DNA of 64,000 nt. It comes from Oryzias latipes. Taxonomy: Eukaryota; Chordata; Actinopteri; Beloniformes; Adrianichthyidae. Below are positions 32,650-46,479 of this stretch, in pieces. Below the pieces are notes generated by a model. It had not been told where the DNA came from. It searched no databases and saw only the letters and a list, made by a program, of their open reading frames with translations. Position numbers and translations under genes: made by a program. The stretch spans positions 26,333,750 through 26,397,749 of the forward strand of contig NC_019876.2 of the NCBI RefSeq assembly GCF_002234675.1, read 5' to 3'. The first letter of the stretch is position 1. Every line of letters begins with the position of its first letter.

Positions 32650-35600
32650 ATAAGGTGGTATAATTATAATTTTGTCTACAAAAGTTACAATTTTACTTTA
32701 AAGGGGGCCAACCCATTTAAGTGGTTGAGCCTAAATTTACTGCACTTTCAAAGTAAATACAGTCAAGCTGTATTGTGTAGCCCGGACTCGCCCCAACTGC
32801 CCCCCTTTGACCAGCCCTCGCTGGCTAAGTGGCTGCTACATGCCCTCACTCCCCCCCTCTGCCCCCGCACCCTGGTCAGAACTGGGCGTGAAAAAAATAT
32901 TTACATTTTTTTTTTCCCAAAATCACAGCTTTTCTCTTGGTTTTATCTTCATAGCAACCAATTTTGTTTTGGGTCGCCTGGGGGTGAGGAACAGGTCTAT
33001 GTTCTTTTCTACAACATTTCCAATAAGTAAACTTTTAGATTTTCCTTAGCAACAGAGCTTTTATGTCAACGACGCCCACATTCCTAATGTAGTATTGTTC
33101 CGCTCAGCTTGAGCCAACCATTCGTGTATTACATTTTCACAATTATCTGGCAAAAAATGTGCGAGCAAAAGTGAAATTCCACTTTTATAGACGCTGTTAA
33201 AAATCTTCCATTCATAAAGCCAGCAGCCCAGTAGCCTTTCAACAATTCTTAAGTAGTTAGGAGGCAATTGAAATCCCCTTGGAGGAGTTTAAATTTATAG
33301 CTGAGACTAAAAGTAATTCTTTTGGAAAATTCAAGACGGCAGCCTCTTTCTGAGGTCGAAGGTCAGTGAAACTTTGGCTGAGGACTTAAGCTGGTGGCGT
33401 GTGTGAAACTTTGTGAAAGTCGTTCGAACAAGTTTTCTTTTCCTACGGCATCAAGCCGTAGGTCTTGATGCCCTCTCAAAATGATTTTAAAGCTTCCTTT
33501 GGATATCCTGACACGTATGGTTCTAGAAAATGATTAAAAGATATTTAACGGAAACCTACTACAACTCATACTCACTATTTTGAAGAATAGTTTTTTGAAA
33601 TGTTGTGCAAGTTCTTGTAGTTGTGCGTTTTTCCTCATGAAGTTCCAGCAAAACACAGTTTTGCGACTTCTTCTAAGACACTTCCAACACCCTCCTAAAT
33701 TTTCTTTACAGTTGCAGCAAAGTAAAACCCATAAAAAAGTTTAAAGAAGCATTGCAATTTACCTGAACATCTGCAACCCTCATTTTTAATTCTCCTTTAT
33801 ATTTGCTGCCCGGTTTGGTTGGGATCAGTGTTTTGTGGTCTGATGAAAATTGAAAGTAACTGGAGCCAGATCAGTTCACCAAATATCTGAATTTGCCTCA
33901 CAGAATGTGGTCGTTTGACAGAATATGGTCGTTTGACTGACTGGTTCTGGACCGCCATCGCTGAGTGTGTTCCAGAAACTGTCAGGCTTGTTTCTTCAGG
34001 TTTCTGTGATTTCATTGCCCATTGAAGCAATGATGACCACATAGCTAACAAAAACAACACCCAACACAAAGCTGAGGGCGTTCGCTCATTGATCCAGCTT
34101 CAGCTAAAATGTGGCTGTTAGACAGACGGCCTCACATCCAGTTACATAATTTCTTCAGACAGATGAGTTCATCATCGGCTGAAAGACCATAAGATATCCA
34201 AGTGGTTGTGTTTGCACAAATGCTCATATCACTACATCTCCACTACAGTGTTTGACAATAAAAGATGTTTTGTGTTTGTTCTTTTGTGCAGCATAATCAA
34301 ATAATCCCACTTTAACCATTTTTTTTTCATGCACACGCCTTGCGGTTTGTCCAGATGTGCAGACCCGAGTCATGACCTCATTTTGTTTTTATGGAAAGAC
34401 GAGACGAGTTTTCCAAACATATCAAAGCTGTTTAGTCTTTTTGATATTTGACTTGTTGAGTAAGATTTTTCTCAGAATTGTATAATTTATAATACATGTC
34501 AAGTCTGGCCTTGGACTTGAGTCATTTGTTTTAAAGATGACTTCTGATGTGAGCTTTTGTGTTGTGATGAAAGTGAATTCAAAGCTAACTTGCTTCCAAA
34601 AGTTTGTTATTTCCCAACAATAACACAAAGAGGCTTGGGCTTCCATCTGTTTGTGTTCAAATGTCTCGTATCCATGGAAAACAGAATTTCATGTGTTAAA
34701 AACACGACTGCCGGGAGCACTACACGATCACCGCAGCTTTGCTGTTTTGGTGAGGCTTCTTTATTACTGTAACACAGTGTGCAGCAGCTCTAAGCATCAG
34801 CGTATCTGTTATAGCCCTTCTGTGGATTCGTTTTGGGTGCAAAACAGCCAAATTTGGCTGCAGATTACATCATTCCTCTGATGTGGGCCAGAGAGAATGG
34901 GTTGATTACCTAATTTTCTGTCTGTTTTTAAATGGGCTTCCCAAAGCTGCAAGAAGGTCCCATGAGGCTAGACCAGGGACCTTGTTTTCAGATCAGCAGA
35001 GTTTCGATATGATCTCAAGGCCTGTTGAGACAGACACCACAGGACCGACAGCAGGAACACAATGTGCCGCAAACACTGATGCACAGAGTTACCGCTCACT
35101 GTGACAGACATGGCAAACATGTATAGAGAAGTAGAAACGGAACCCATTCCCGTAGTGGACGCAGCTGACTCAACAGAAAAAAAACAAGATAGAGAAGACA
35201 AGACTCAACCTGAGGATGAATAAATCCTGGTTCTAACCACAGACCATACTCCAAGAACTTGCTCAATAACGATTTACCAAAAATCTCAGTTTTTTTCAGA
35301 GGTTGTGTCTTTAAAACGATAAACCAAAGCATCTCTGATCAACAGGAAAAGCATTTGAATTTCCAGACAGTTTTACTGAACAGATCAATTAAATCCCTTT
35401 TGGAGAGCAAAAACTGTTCATCCGTCCTAGAAGGTGTTTTTGTCATAAATGAATTACATGTTCAGGCAATAACAGCAATAGCCGTAAAAGCAGTAATGAC
35501 CTTTCGTGAACTTCCTTTTACAGTTCACCTGTAAGTGACTTCCCCCAAAAGATGCTGTGGTAATCCTTTTTATACAAGATAGAATTGAATAAGTATATTA

Positions 35601-38150
35601 ATGACTAAATTACCGTTCAAAAAATCAAATGAGGTTAAAATTTAGTTATACTTAGTTGGCCAAACATTAAGGGCTACAGTGTTGGAATGGATTGAGTTTT
35701 AAAATCTGAGAATTATGCGATGGTTCCGTGTGAAAGCCGTGCGGTAAAAAAATGAAGGCCCATTCAAAAAACATCGATCGTACAATTGCTTTGGTGCAGA
35801 TACTTGAATGTACGACTTTTATTTATATAGCACATCATCAATGTACCAAAGTACTTTACACTAAAAAGGAGAGATAAAAAGAGAAAATTTAAAATTTCAA
35901 TGGTGTAATTTGCCCCCTCTTCCTGGTCCATGTCAAAAAGTCTGCAGTAAAATTCTACAAAAACTTGTAGTTTATGGTGTGTATTTTAACACCCTGGATT
36001 TGGGTGTTAAAAAATAAAATCTGGATTTAACCCTACTTAACCATTCTTTTCATATTAGATATACCTATTTCTGAGACTTCTATGTCAAGGCATGATCCAA
36101 ACTTTCTTTAAAACCCATTGTATGTAACTTGGTCCCATGTTGTTGTGCCCTGTAGTTCATCATCATTCCACAAGGGGCACTAGAGGGGCTTTTCCTCCTC
36201 ATTTCAAAATGGCTGCTTCCATGAAATCTCAAAATAACTTTTGGCGGGAAATGTTTAAGTTGAGTATGACTCTTCTACTGTTATTCTTTTTTTTATTACT
36301 ACTGGATGTATTGAAAGAATGCAACTATTTATGATACAGTTAAAAATGTTGAATCGAATCTGAGACGGTTAAACACTCATGTCAATATTTTTGCATCTTA
36401 AACAACATTCTTGTGAGCAAAACTTACCACATCACCCAATGGATTTTTAAATGAATATGGTAATATTATTTTGTGGATATCATCAAAGGGTTTAAAAAAT
36501 TTAATTTACTTCTATTTTTGTCAATTCTTTGATGAAGTGGGCTTCACAGGGTTAAGAAAAGTCATTTTAAATCATGTCTGCCCTGGAGAGAAAGGCCCTG
36601 ACTCAGACAACATGTTTTTCATTAACGGAGCCTGGAACGGGTATTTTGGTTATGCTACGTGACTTGTACTTACTCACACAGAGAAAACGCTCTCTTGAGA
36701 ACAGACATTTTATGAGAGCAGGCTGAACCATGGCATCCTGAAGTTACTGTCAAATTCCTAAAATATCAAAGGCTGTCAGGAAACTGCTTTTTTCTTAACC
36801 TTAAATGGTGATCAAGTTGGATTCAGCTGATAAGAGCTCAGTTTTGTCCCTGTTATTCTTGTCTGTGTGACCTGGTTGTTTGTTTAAAGCCCCCTCACAA
36901 AAGAAGATGACTTAACATTGGTATTTACATCCCCAAGCATGTGACAAGTTTCCAAAGAAGGCAGTAAAGAGAAACATTTGGTAGCCCACTCCCTTTATCA
37001 TCCACAGACACAATGTTTGCTTTTCCTCGTGACACACAGGAGCCTGGAAACGGCCCTTACTGCAGGGCTTCTGTTAGCGCCTCATCAATAGCTGACTGTG
37101 GACATTGACAAAGACAGACCAAAGGGGGGGTCACATGACACACTCATTTCCACTGGTCTAATTGAAGCCTGTTTTTATTTGTTTCAGAACAAACCAAATC
37201 CTGGCCTCTGTAAAAATGTTCAAATAGACAAATCAAACAAGTCTGGATTGTTGGACAGTGAAGTAAGTGGAGACTGGTGAAGTCCTTGATGGGTTACATA
37301 AGACATTGCATTTGGCTCCAGTTAATTCCAATTTTCAAGAGCCTCAATCAGGAAACCAAAGTTCTGACGCTAGTCAAAGACATCAAGTCTGAGAGCATTT
37401 ACGACAGGACACAACAGAATCTGTTGGTCTTTACTGTCTGTTGGTTTCTCTTGTACACAGCTTTGATTTGGGACTTACCCGCTTATCTGTGCAAACATCT
37501 ATAAATATCATTAAAATAAGACAGTGATAGACAATAGGTGTGTCAGAACAGATGTCCTGTCAGTTTCTGTTGTCCATTTCCTAAATCCGTTAAATCCTTT
37601 TCTGGCCCACATGGATGTTGGAGCCTATCCTAGTCACTATTGGACAGAGGCGTTGTTCACCCTAGACGGTCTACAGTCAATTCACATTTTAAAAATAACT
37701 TATAGTTGTTGAGTTTTTATGTAATGAAGGTATGTTGTGGTTTTGTTGGTGGTCGAGGGGAGCTAGTCCAAAAGCAATTTTTAAAATTCTATCACTACAA
37801 TAAAAATTACAACAATGTTTAGCAAGGTAAAGTTTTTGCGTCACGTCCGGTATTAAGGCTATTCCCTTCCCGTTAGCAGGTGCTCGCTTTCATTAATTTT
37901 TTCTCCATCTTCTGCCGTCGTGTTTTGCACTGGCTGCTTAACGGAAAGGGAATTCCCGACATGAACATGAGCATTCTTCACCTCCTCCATGTCTGTTTGC
38001 TAATACAGTACCATTACGCCATGTATAGTGATCTCAGTCATACTGATTTAGTTATGTTCTTGTGAAAGTGTTACACAAGTCATTTTACTTTATACATCAA
38101 AATGTCTGTCATTCCAGCCACTGTTACATGAAAAGAATCATTCTCAGAGT
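32650..38150. other. gene-poor intergenic DNA
   Basis: No coding exon supported. An L2-like reversed tail is likely at about 35818-35865 (tttatttatatagcacatca), and part of a fish dispersed repeat at about 37600-37680 (ggagcctatcctagtcact). The rest is unassigned. Confidence 0.4.
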
Positions 38151-38156
38151 TGTGAT

Positions 38157-38225
38157 CAGAATCAGAATTCATTTATTGTCATATGCACAGCTTTTACACC
38201 AACATACAGAAATTACTTCCAGTAC
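38157..38225 (-). mobile_element. LINE-like tail, reversed
   Basis: gatcagaatcagaattcatt then tattgtcatatgcac matches reversed poly(GATTCT)-type ends of fish retroposons. Short, so the family is uncertain. Confidence 0.4.
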
Positions 38226-38531
38226 AACCTATACAAGATCAGACATACAACAGATACACATATACAGTTCAGAGTTGACTGAGGCTGCAGCAATAAATGC
38301 GCTACCTTACTAGGATGGGTGTAGATGGGTTACCAATGGGGAGGGTCTGGGTCATTGGTGACAAAAAAAAGTCGTATCTCAACACTGTTTGTCACGATGT
38401 GTAGATACAAGAAAAAAAAAAACTACACCGTTTAAACACAGAAGCACATATTCACACGACACACAGTACACGAGGGAGGTAGTGAGGGGGGGCCCTCTGC
38501 GATACACTCCGAGCGCAGCCATGGAGCGGTC

Positions 38532-38555
38532 GGGGGGGGGGGGGGGGGGGGGGGG
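38532..38555 (+). repeat. G24 homopolymer
   Basis: Twenty-four consecutive G. A strong G-quadruplex candidate, and a likely site of length error in reads or assembly. Confidence 0.95.
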
Positions 38556-39499
38556 CCTGAGAAGCAGCATCAACCTTCAACACAACAGCTGTTTTCACAC
38601 TCTGGAAGCGAATATCTTGTTTTGTTGGAGCCAAGGACAGGAGTCCTCAGCTCAGAGGTGGGGGTGGGGATCAGAGTGGATCGCAGCTTTAAAAACATAT
38701 TGATTTTAACTATAAGTACCAAAGGAAACTGTGTGATGGGATAAGCAGGAGTACCATCTTGGGCTTGGTGCAAATCACTTTCCATTTCAACCCAACAGTA
38801 CAAAACGGGAACATAGCATTCATACCAAACAGTGACAAAGAGTGAATGTTGTTTGAGAGAGGAGCAGGCAGGAAGACTGCTATTTGGGATAAGTAACAGG
38901 AAGTTACTCATGGAAAAAGGGTCGAATATCCTCTATTTTGGGAGGAATGATCAATGGTGGAAAGTTTCTAAAACTTGAAGTGAATGAAAGTGACAGTGCG
39001 GCGCCAGGAGATCTAACTGTAACCACAGAACCTGGAAAATATGGGAAAACACTTTCACACTGATCATATGAGGAAACATCAGTGAGTCACAGTTAAAATA
39101 ACAGCACGTACAGTTTTAAAACCTTCTAGACAAATAAACTAATACCGTCTGATAAAAGACGCTGGTAACGTTACACTGAGATAGAACGGTTTGGTTTTAG
39201 AATTACGGCTGAAATTTTGCTTTTGACTTCCACTCAGAACCTTTCCCAATCTACTCATCACAAAATTAAAAGCCTGATGTTTTGAGATGTACTGTAGCAT
39301 GTAACCCAATGCAATGTTAGTTAACAGGCTAAATGTAACACGGTCATGTGTGTACTTTAAACAAAGATCTTGTTCCTTTTGTTACATTATTAAGATCACT
39401 CCAGAATGTGTAATTATAGATACCTTAAAAATATGTCTGTATGATCCCGAATGAATTCATATTTGCAGGATTCTTCTCTAGTGCCATAACTATCAGGAG

Positions 39500-39765
39500 C
39501 TAACTTGTCACTGGATGGGGACGTCTCATGGTAGATGATTTGGAGACAAAGCAGATTGAGGTGGTTTGGACGTGTTGAGAGGAGGAACACTGATGATTGG
39601 GGAAAAGGTGTTTAGGTAGGTACTGGGAAAGATGGCTTCAGGGAGACTTAAGAGAAGGGCCATGGATGTAGTGCAGGAGGACATGAGGGTAATTGGTGTG
39701 AGTGAAGAGAACCCAGTATAGGATTAGATGGAGTGGGAATCCTCTTTCCTATAAATCCCTTAGAA
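39500..39765 (+). mobile_element. LINE fragment, C-terminal part of reverse-transcriptase ORF
   Basis: Translation reads LRWFGHVERRN, then a stretch like the KR-W-D-V-DM-GV-WR ending of fish LINE ORF2 proteins (ggacatgagggtaattggtgtg, gattagatggagtggg). Broken and short. Just upstream of tRNA-Thr. Confidence 0.5.
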
Positions 39766-39810
39766 AGAATCATATAGTGGTGCTGTAAGTGATATATTAT
39801 GTAATATTGA

Positions 39811-39909
<99 letters not shown>

Positions 39910-40773
39910 TAGCCGTGATTTCATCTGAACTGTCCGATGTCTTATTTTTTGTCCAGAAAAAAACATTTGGAAATTCACTTTAACTAGAAAAAGGATTATT
40001 TAATTTATCACTTTAGATTAAACTGGCCCTTCTGTGTTGTTCGTACGTATAATTGACTAATCTAGTCATTTTACATATTCAGCAAAAAAAAAAAAAAACA
40101 TGCCTCTGTGACTTGCATTACAAGAAATTACAGTGATGAATAAAAATATATTACAAAAAAGTTATGTCAGGTTTAATTTTTTTTTTACAGTTAAAAAACG
40201 AAAACATGGTGACATGCCAGAAGACTAGGAAACTATTATTTTCAGTGTAATAGCAGTTTTCCTCTGTCACTAATATAAAAAAACATTATTAGTTATTTAG
40301 TTATATTACATTATTTACTTATTAAGGTTGAAAGCAATCTTTAAAAAAGAAGAAAATTCCGTTATAAATACAAGGCAAGTCTTTTATGGCAGATGACGTG
40401 ACTCTTTCAATTAGACCAAAAGTTCAGTAGCTTCAACCATTTCTTCACTCGTAGATAGTTGAATTCCCTTACAATCCGAGACATGCATGCATGTAGTGCA
40501 TGTAGAAATCGTTGTTCAGGCTTTTTAACAGCATAACAGCATACAGTACAGAGCGACACCCGCTGTTCCTGCATCGTAACTGCATTACCAAGAGCCTTTA
40601 TTTTGAAGGCTAAACACTGAGCATACCGGATATGAACAAAGCCGTTGTTTGTTTTTTTTGAAGGGGGGTCGAGAGTTCGCCTACTCATACAAAAACATTA
40701 CGTAGATATAAGATAACAGAATGGAAAAATGCAAATATCAACGATTATTCTTAAAAAGATCACTAAAGACATA

Positions 40774-40855
40774 CGCTGCGAGCAGGGTTCGAACCTGCGC
40801 GGGAAGATCCCATTGGATTTCAAGTCCAACGCCTTAACCACTCGGCCATCGCAGC
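40774..40855 (-). tRNA. tRNA-Ser (TGA)
   Basis: 82 bases on the minus strand with the long variable arm of a class II tRNA. Acceptor stem GCTGCGA/TCGCAGC, anticodon stem-loop TTGGACTTGAAATCCAA with TGA, T-arm CAGGTTCGAACCCTG, discriminator G as in serine tRNAs. A run of five T on the minus strand (40753-40757) follows as terminator. Confidence 0.95.
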
Positions 40856-41196
40856 ACACACTTATAGACTGAGGCATTAATATTGTTATCCAAACACAAC
40901 TGGACAGCACGGGTTCTGATAGGTGGAAGTCGAAAACGTTTTAAGAGTACACTTATACTTCTATGCTGAAACATCTGTGATTTTATCTTTAAATAATTTG
41001 AACTAAAGTATTTAAGAAATGCAGTTCTTTTCGGTATTAATGTGGAATATTTAGTTAAACGTTGCTTTACCAAAAGACACAAACAAAAGACATAACTCAA
41101 ATTCACGACCGCGGTCAAGTGAGCCGACATCTGCGGAAGCGCGGTCACGCCAGCCGTCACTGACTTTTAGCATGCGCGTTTACATCATAGTTTACG

Positions 41197-41364
41197 GTAC
41201 ACACACCCAGCGAGCTGGAAAGACGGCATAAAGCGCTGATATCACCCATGTCACTGTTATACCCATTATAGAAATTACATGTACACACACCCAGCGAGCT
41301 GGAAAGACGGCATAAAGCGCTGATATCACCCATGTCACTGTTATACCCATTATAGAAATTACAT
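41197..41364. repeat. perfect 84-bp tandem duplication
   Basis: Units 41197-41280 and 41281-41364 are identical over all 84 bases (gtacacacacccagcgagct ... gaaattacat), followed by a partial restart (gtactgta). Identity implies a very recent duplication or an assembly duplicate. Confidence 0.95.
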
Positions 41365-41646
41365 GTACTGTACTCTGAAATAAATGAGAGTTATTGCATG
41401 CCCTGTATCGTTATTTGATGTACAAATGTATTCATTTGGATTGCATGTCTGTTCATTCCATAATAAACTACCAGAAATAACGTGTTTTGTCTGAAATATA
41501 ATAATCAGACAGATTCTAAAAGTGAGATTCAACACTGACAAGAGTGTTTTGTGGGTTGTTGAGCATGACATGGAATGGAATCAAGCAGAAATGAAGAAAC
41601 TCCAAGTAAAATCACATCTGGTCCTGTCAACTCTTTCTAAAGTTGC

Positions 41647-41942
41647 TTCATTTAAGGTGACACAAAACTTTCACTGGATTATTGTTGGTAATGATGTTCA
41701 TGATCAGCACAGCAAGTTTGAAGAAGAATGACTGCAGAATATTAGAGATATTAAAGTTATAGTTCTCCTAAGCATCCTGCCTTTATAGTTAAATTAAAAC
41801 ATTTGAACCATCCAAAATACTCCTTCATCAAAAGGTGACGCAAAATTTTCACTGGAATATTGTTGGTATTGATGTTCATGACCATCACAGCAAGTTTGAA
41901 GAAATTTGGTTGTAGAAAAATACAGATATTGACATTGTATAC
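41647..41942. repeat. diverged tandem duplication, ~177-bp period
   Basis: 41647-41765 and 41824-41942 share ggtgacacaaaactttcact / ggtgacgcaaaattttcact, attgttggta, gatgttcatga and cacagcaagtttgaagaa. Clearly older than the 84-bp duplication. No coding sense found. Confidence 0.75.
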
Positions 41943-42719
41943 CAATTCTGGCCTCCTCATTCATAGTCGGAGTATAACATGTTTATAAACCTCCATATTA
42001 GGTAAATACAGGCTGTCCGTTGGTCTGGACAAATTACGACACTACCATAGAAGAAGATATTATGCGGTCCGTTGTAAACAAACAGAGCTGCGACATAGAG
42101 CGAGATCATCTTCTAAACGTGCTTTGATTATTGTTATGATTATTATTAAGTGCATTTGCGGCCGAACGGACTGCAGTCCGAACCACGCACTGTAACAAAG
42201 CACCTTCCCTGTCTGCCAAGACGAAGCAGCGAGACTGCAGCTGCTCTGCTCAGAGACACGGTTCACTCGTGCGGAGCAGCAGGTTCATTCTAACAGCCAC
42301 AGATCTTTTTACAAAGTGGGTTGTCGCAAAATCTAAATGAACACTACAAAGAACAATGTCAGACACAATGTATGAAAGAAGAGAACTTGACTGTGGTTGC
42401 AGCCTACAGGCCGAACAGCAGTTTGTAGTACCTGACCTTATTGGTGTCTGTCGAAGGGGTACTGGAAAGTCCCCCGTTTGGGGGACTTCATTGTCCCACA
42501 AGCAGCTGATGAGTACTGACAGTGTATGCAGGCTGCGGCTTGGGCTTTTGTGGAGGAAAAAACTCGGCCTTGGGAGGAGTTTGGGAAGCCCATGGAGTAG
42601 GACTATCAGATAGCCTTGAAGAGATTCTGGCAAGCCATCTGGAGCCTCATGAAGGGAAAGCAGTCTTCTTACTGTTTTCAGTTCAGGTGGGAAGCTGTTG
42701 ACTTCCACTGGGGACTTGG

Positions 42720-43330
42720 GCAGCCAAATGAGGGAATCCGGTCATTTGTTGCATTTTCGGTCACTGTTGATGAAAGCACTGACTGCATTGAGGTGTTGAA
42801 CTGACCGTCACAGCGGACACAGCAACAGCTGATGACATAGTCAGCTCTCTAGTTTCTGTGCCAGACAATGTTGAAGTGAAGTGGTCGCGTGATGTCAGTC
42901 TGGTCACCGATGGCGTCGCATCAAAGGTCAGGAAGAAGGCAGGTGTTGCCACAAAATTCAGGCAGAAACCAGGAAAAGATTCTTGGACATTTCATAGTGT
43001 TTTTCACACTATGAAAGGCAGGTGTAGGCAGGTGTTTCATGTTTTTCGGTAGCCCCTCTTGAGTTTATCATCGGGATTGCTTCAGTGACAGATGTAAAAT
43101 ATTCAGTCAGTATAAAATTGAATAGACCTTTTTTTAAGTGAAATTAATTTGATTTAATATCCATTGGCCTCTGTGAATGGATGTGTAAATAATAAATGTA
43201 AACCAATGTTGGTTGAGGCATGTTTTCCAAATGAGTAAAAAAACAAGAGCAAAGCTGTCATTTTGCCTTTATGTTACTGGTCCGCCCACTTGAATGTGGC
43301 CCCCGAATCAAAATGAGTTTGACACCCCTG
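42720..43330 (+). mobile_element. hAT (ZBED/SCAND3-like) transposase remnant with right terminus
   Basis: FSVTVDESTDCIEVLN and, in another frame, SRDVSLVTDGVASKVRKKAG match the catalytic-region pattern (DESTD ... TDGAPSM) of hAT transposases. 43270-43330 ends gagtttgacacccctg, a classic hAT end. At least one stop and one frame change between the two blocks show it is dead. The left end was not located; related DNA may begin near 42060. Confidence 0.65.
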
Positions 43331-43490
43331 CTGTAGAGACTACGTCTCTCGGCTGGCCTGTAAACGCCTCAGGTCCACCAGAGGAGATGGAGGAAGTGGC
43401 CAGGGAGAGGTAAGTCTGGACATCTTTGCTTAGACAGCTGCCCCACGACCCAGTCCTAGATGAGTGGAAGAAGATGGATGGATAACTTCA
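43331..43490 (+). mobile_element. LINE 3' tail with (GATG)n end
   Basis: gtctctcggctggcctgtaa, then gaggaagtggccagggagag, then gtggaagaagatggatggat is a common 3' region of a fish non-LTR element. No coding part left. Confidence 0.55.
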
Positions 43491-43499
43491 TTGTTAGAA

Positions 43500-45880
43500 A
43501 TATACCATCATACCAGAAGTGTCACTTTGATTAAAATATTGTACTCAAGTTTTTTTATGTTTGTGGACAGCTAAGGAAAAATATAACATTTATTGCCACA
43601 TTTTAACACTAATTTAAAATGGATTTACTTTGTAACTAATTACTTTTAAGATGCAGTAACTGAGTCACTAACTCAAATACTTTTTGGGCAATGTAACAAG
43701 TAAATGTAAGCTTTAAATTCAACTTGATATTAAATTCTTAGTTCATTTTTTGGTGTGAATTGCTCTTAGTCTGGCCCATCAGTTTGCATTAGGAGACCAA
43801 GAAAGGGGCCATTAGTGTGGAATTTCTTTTGGGCATGGTCTTGCACGATACCAGCCCGGGCAGAACGAGTCTCACCAAAGTTATGCTTGGGGAAAACCAG
43901 AGCTGTGGGATGTTATGGTGCTGAAGTATTCAAGGCTACATCTACAGCATCAGCAGCAGCTACTGCAGGGCTGGGAGCAACTGGGACAGCAAACACAAAA
44001 ATTATAATAGATCCCCTTCCTCAGACCAACACACAGCCCCCCACCCCTTTCCCACCTCCCACCCCCTAACTGATGGAGATAGACAATGGGAAATAGGGAA
44101 ATAGGCTAAGCACGAAAACAAAATGTTGGTTGTTGGAAACGCTAATATTTGGGACCTCCTTCTCTGTGAAAAGCTGCATAACCGGCCAAATGCAGCATTA
44201 CAGGCGGGGACCAGCCTCACCACAGCGAAGTGGCGAACAGCAGCCGACACGGATGGAGAGGAAGCACCGGAAATAAAAATGAGAATCAAAGAGTAAACAT
44301 GCCAATAAAAGCAATAAATAAAGAATAAAACATTGAAATAAGGAATAATGAAATAAATGGTTAATAAACCTACAGTTTAAATTCATATTACAAGATAAAA
44401 TTGATAAATAAATACTGAACGAAATTTAAAATAAAACAATAATGTCAAAAGTAGTAAAATGAGCTAAAAGCCCAGTTAAAAAGATGGGTCTTGAGCCTTT
44501 TCTTAAAAGCAACTATGCTCTCTGCGGCTCTCAGACAGTTAAGAGAAGTCAAGTCAGACAATGGATTATACTAAAACCAGAATTAGGAAGCTAACGGGGA
44601 GCTATCAAAAACTAAATAGGGACTCCTAACCTAAGAAAACACCAAGAAAGGCATTGACACCCAACACGGGTATTATGATGGGCCTGTTTTCATCTGCATC
44701 ATGGACATGATGGTGTCACAGAGAAGTTGTGGGTACTGGTGGTTTGCAGAGAGAAGATGTTCAGCTCCTTCTTCAGATGAAAGTGATAAACTCTGAGCTC
44801 CTGCTGTACACACCTCAAGCACTTCTGCATAGTTTAATTAAAAATCTAAATTAGTGTGCGAGTCATTGATGAGCACATTTTATGTGGAATACAGCAGACA
44901 TTTGCCATTAAACCCAACCACACCTTCGAAAGCTTCCAGAAATGAGAGGATGCATCATGAAGGTCAGTACAAAGGTCCACACTCTGGAGAAACTCCTTCA
45001 GTATCTTTATAAGGGGAGGACACGCCCAGTAACACATAACAAACTCATGTTGATGATGGGATCTTTTATGATACAAAGCTGCTCAACACGTCAGGTCAAC
45101 TGAGTTTAATGCTTATCTGTTATCTTCGTTTAACAAGATGCTTCAGAGGGGAAAAAAGGAACACTTTGTTTCGTACAGCAATTGCCCTATTCTTGACCAA
45201 AATAAGTGCTGACTTCACTGAAATGCCTTAGAGAGGACTTTTTCCAGCCCCATGCAGCCTGTCCCATTTAATTCCCAAATGCTCTGAAGGTCTTCATGAC
45301 GAAGAGGTTCTCCGCCCAGCAGTACCTCCAGCTGTTTTCTCAAGACAAACCCTTTTGGCACTTTTATGAGCTATCAAAACCTCTAAGAGCCCGTAAATCC
45401 AGAAAGGCTGAGCCCAAAGTTTCCTTAATGAGGTGCATGATGACTGAAGGTCACTCTTTTTACTTGCATTGACTGTGCGTTCTGATCAAGGCCGTGACAG
45501 CCCACTATCCACCCCGGAGCTGTCATTGTTTTCCTGCCCAGCACAGCTGATTTACCTTATGGAAGAGAGATAAAGAAGGCTGTCGACTTGCCCTGTGTTG
45601 ATGACCCCTTTATTCTTTTTTTATGCACTTTAAATAACTGTCTCCTACAGTTAATGCACAAAACAGGGGTTGGAAACATAAGTGTTGAATCGGTTGTGAT
45701 GTTTTAAACAACACATATTTGGTGTGTGACAGCTGTTTTTGCTGCTGTGGTCTCGATAGTTTTACCAAATAAAACAACCAAAGTCAAAACTGAAAAACTT
45801 TAGCCACTTGGTCATCCTCCATTACATTGAAGGATAAAGTATCCAACTTTCTTGCCAGAAAGACTTAGTTACTGTATGGG
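43500..45880. other. gene-poor intergenic DNA
   Basis: No exon supported. 44440-44580 (aaaagatgggtcttgagcct) resembles a dispersed fish repeat. A pyrimidine-rich stretch lies near 44030-44070. Nothing else recognised. Confidence 0.4.
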
Positions 45881-45899
45881 AAAACCTTTATTATGAGCA

Positions 45900-46143
45900 C
45901 AGATGGTTGTTGTGGTTGAGGAGCAGGTTTCTGCACACATCAGGAGGAATTTTGGTTCAACCTTGCGATGCAGGACAGAGCGCTTTAAGAACCTATTTGT
46001 CCCTTCAGCTATCAGGCTGTTTAACGAATCTGCCTAATATGAACTGCTATTTTATTTTGTGAACTTTTATTTTATTGTTATTTATTGTGTGTTTGGCTGC
46101 TGGACACCTGAATTTCTCCCTTGGCAGATTAATAAAGTTTTCA
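45900..46143 (+). mobile_element. LINE (Rex1/Babar-like) 3' end
   Basis: Translation includes RFKNLFVPSAIRLFNESA then a stop, the usual C-terminus of fish LINE ORF2 proteins. It is followed by a short 3' UTR ending agattaataaagttttcatc, which runs straight into the ATCT microsatellite. Confidence 0.6.
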
Positions 46144-46424
<281 letters not shown>

Positions 46425-46479
46425 TTCTTTACAAATGACTTCTTTACAAATCATTCAGATTTGGTGGCTGCGGCTTGGC

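Noticed and set aside
42250-42708. 152-codon minus-strand frame
   Set aside because: Overlaps the degraded hAT-related region, and no domain is visible in this frame.
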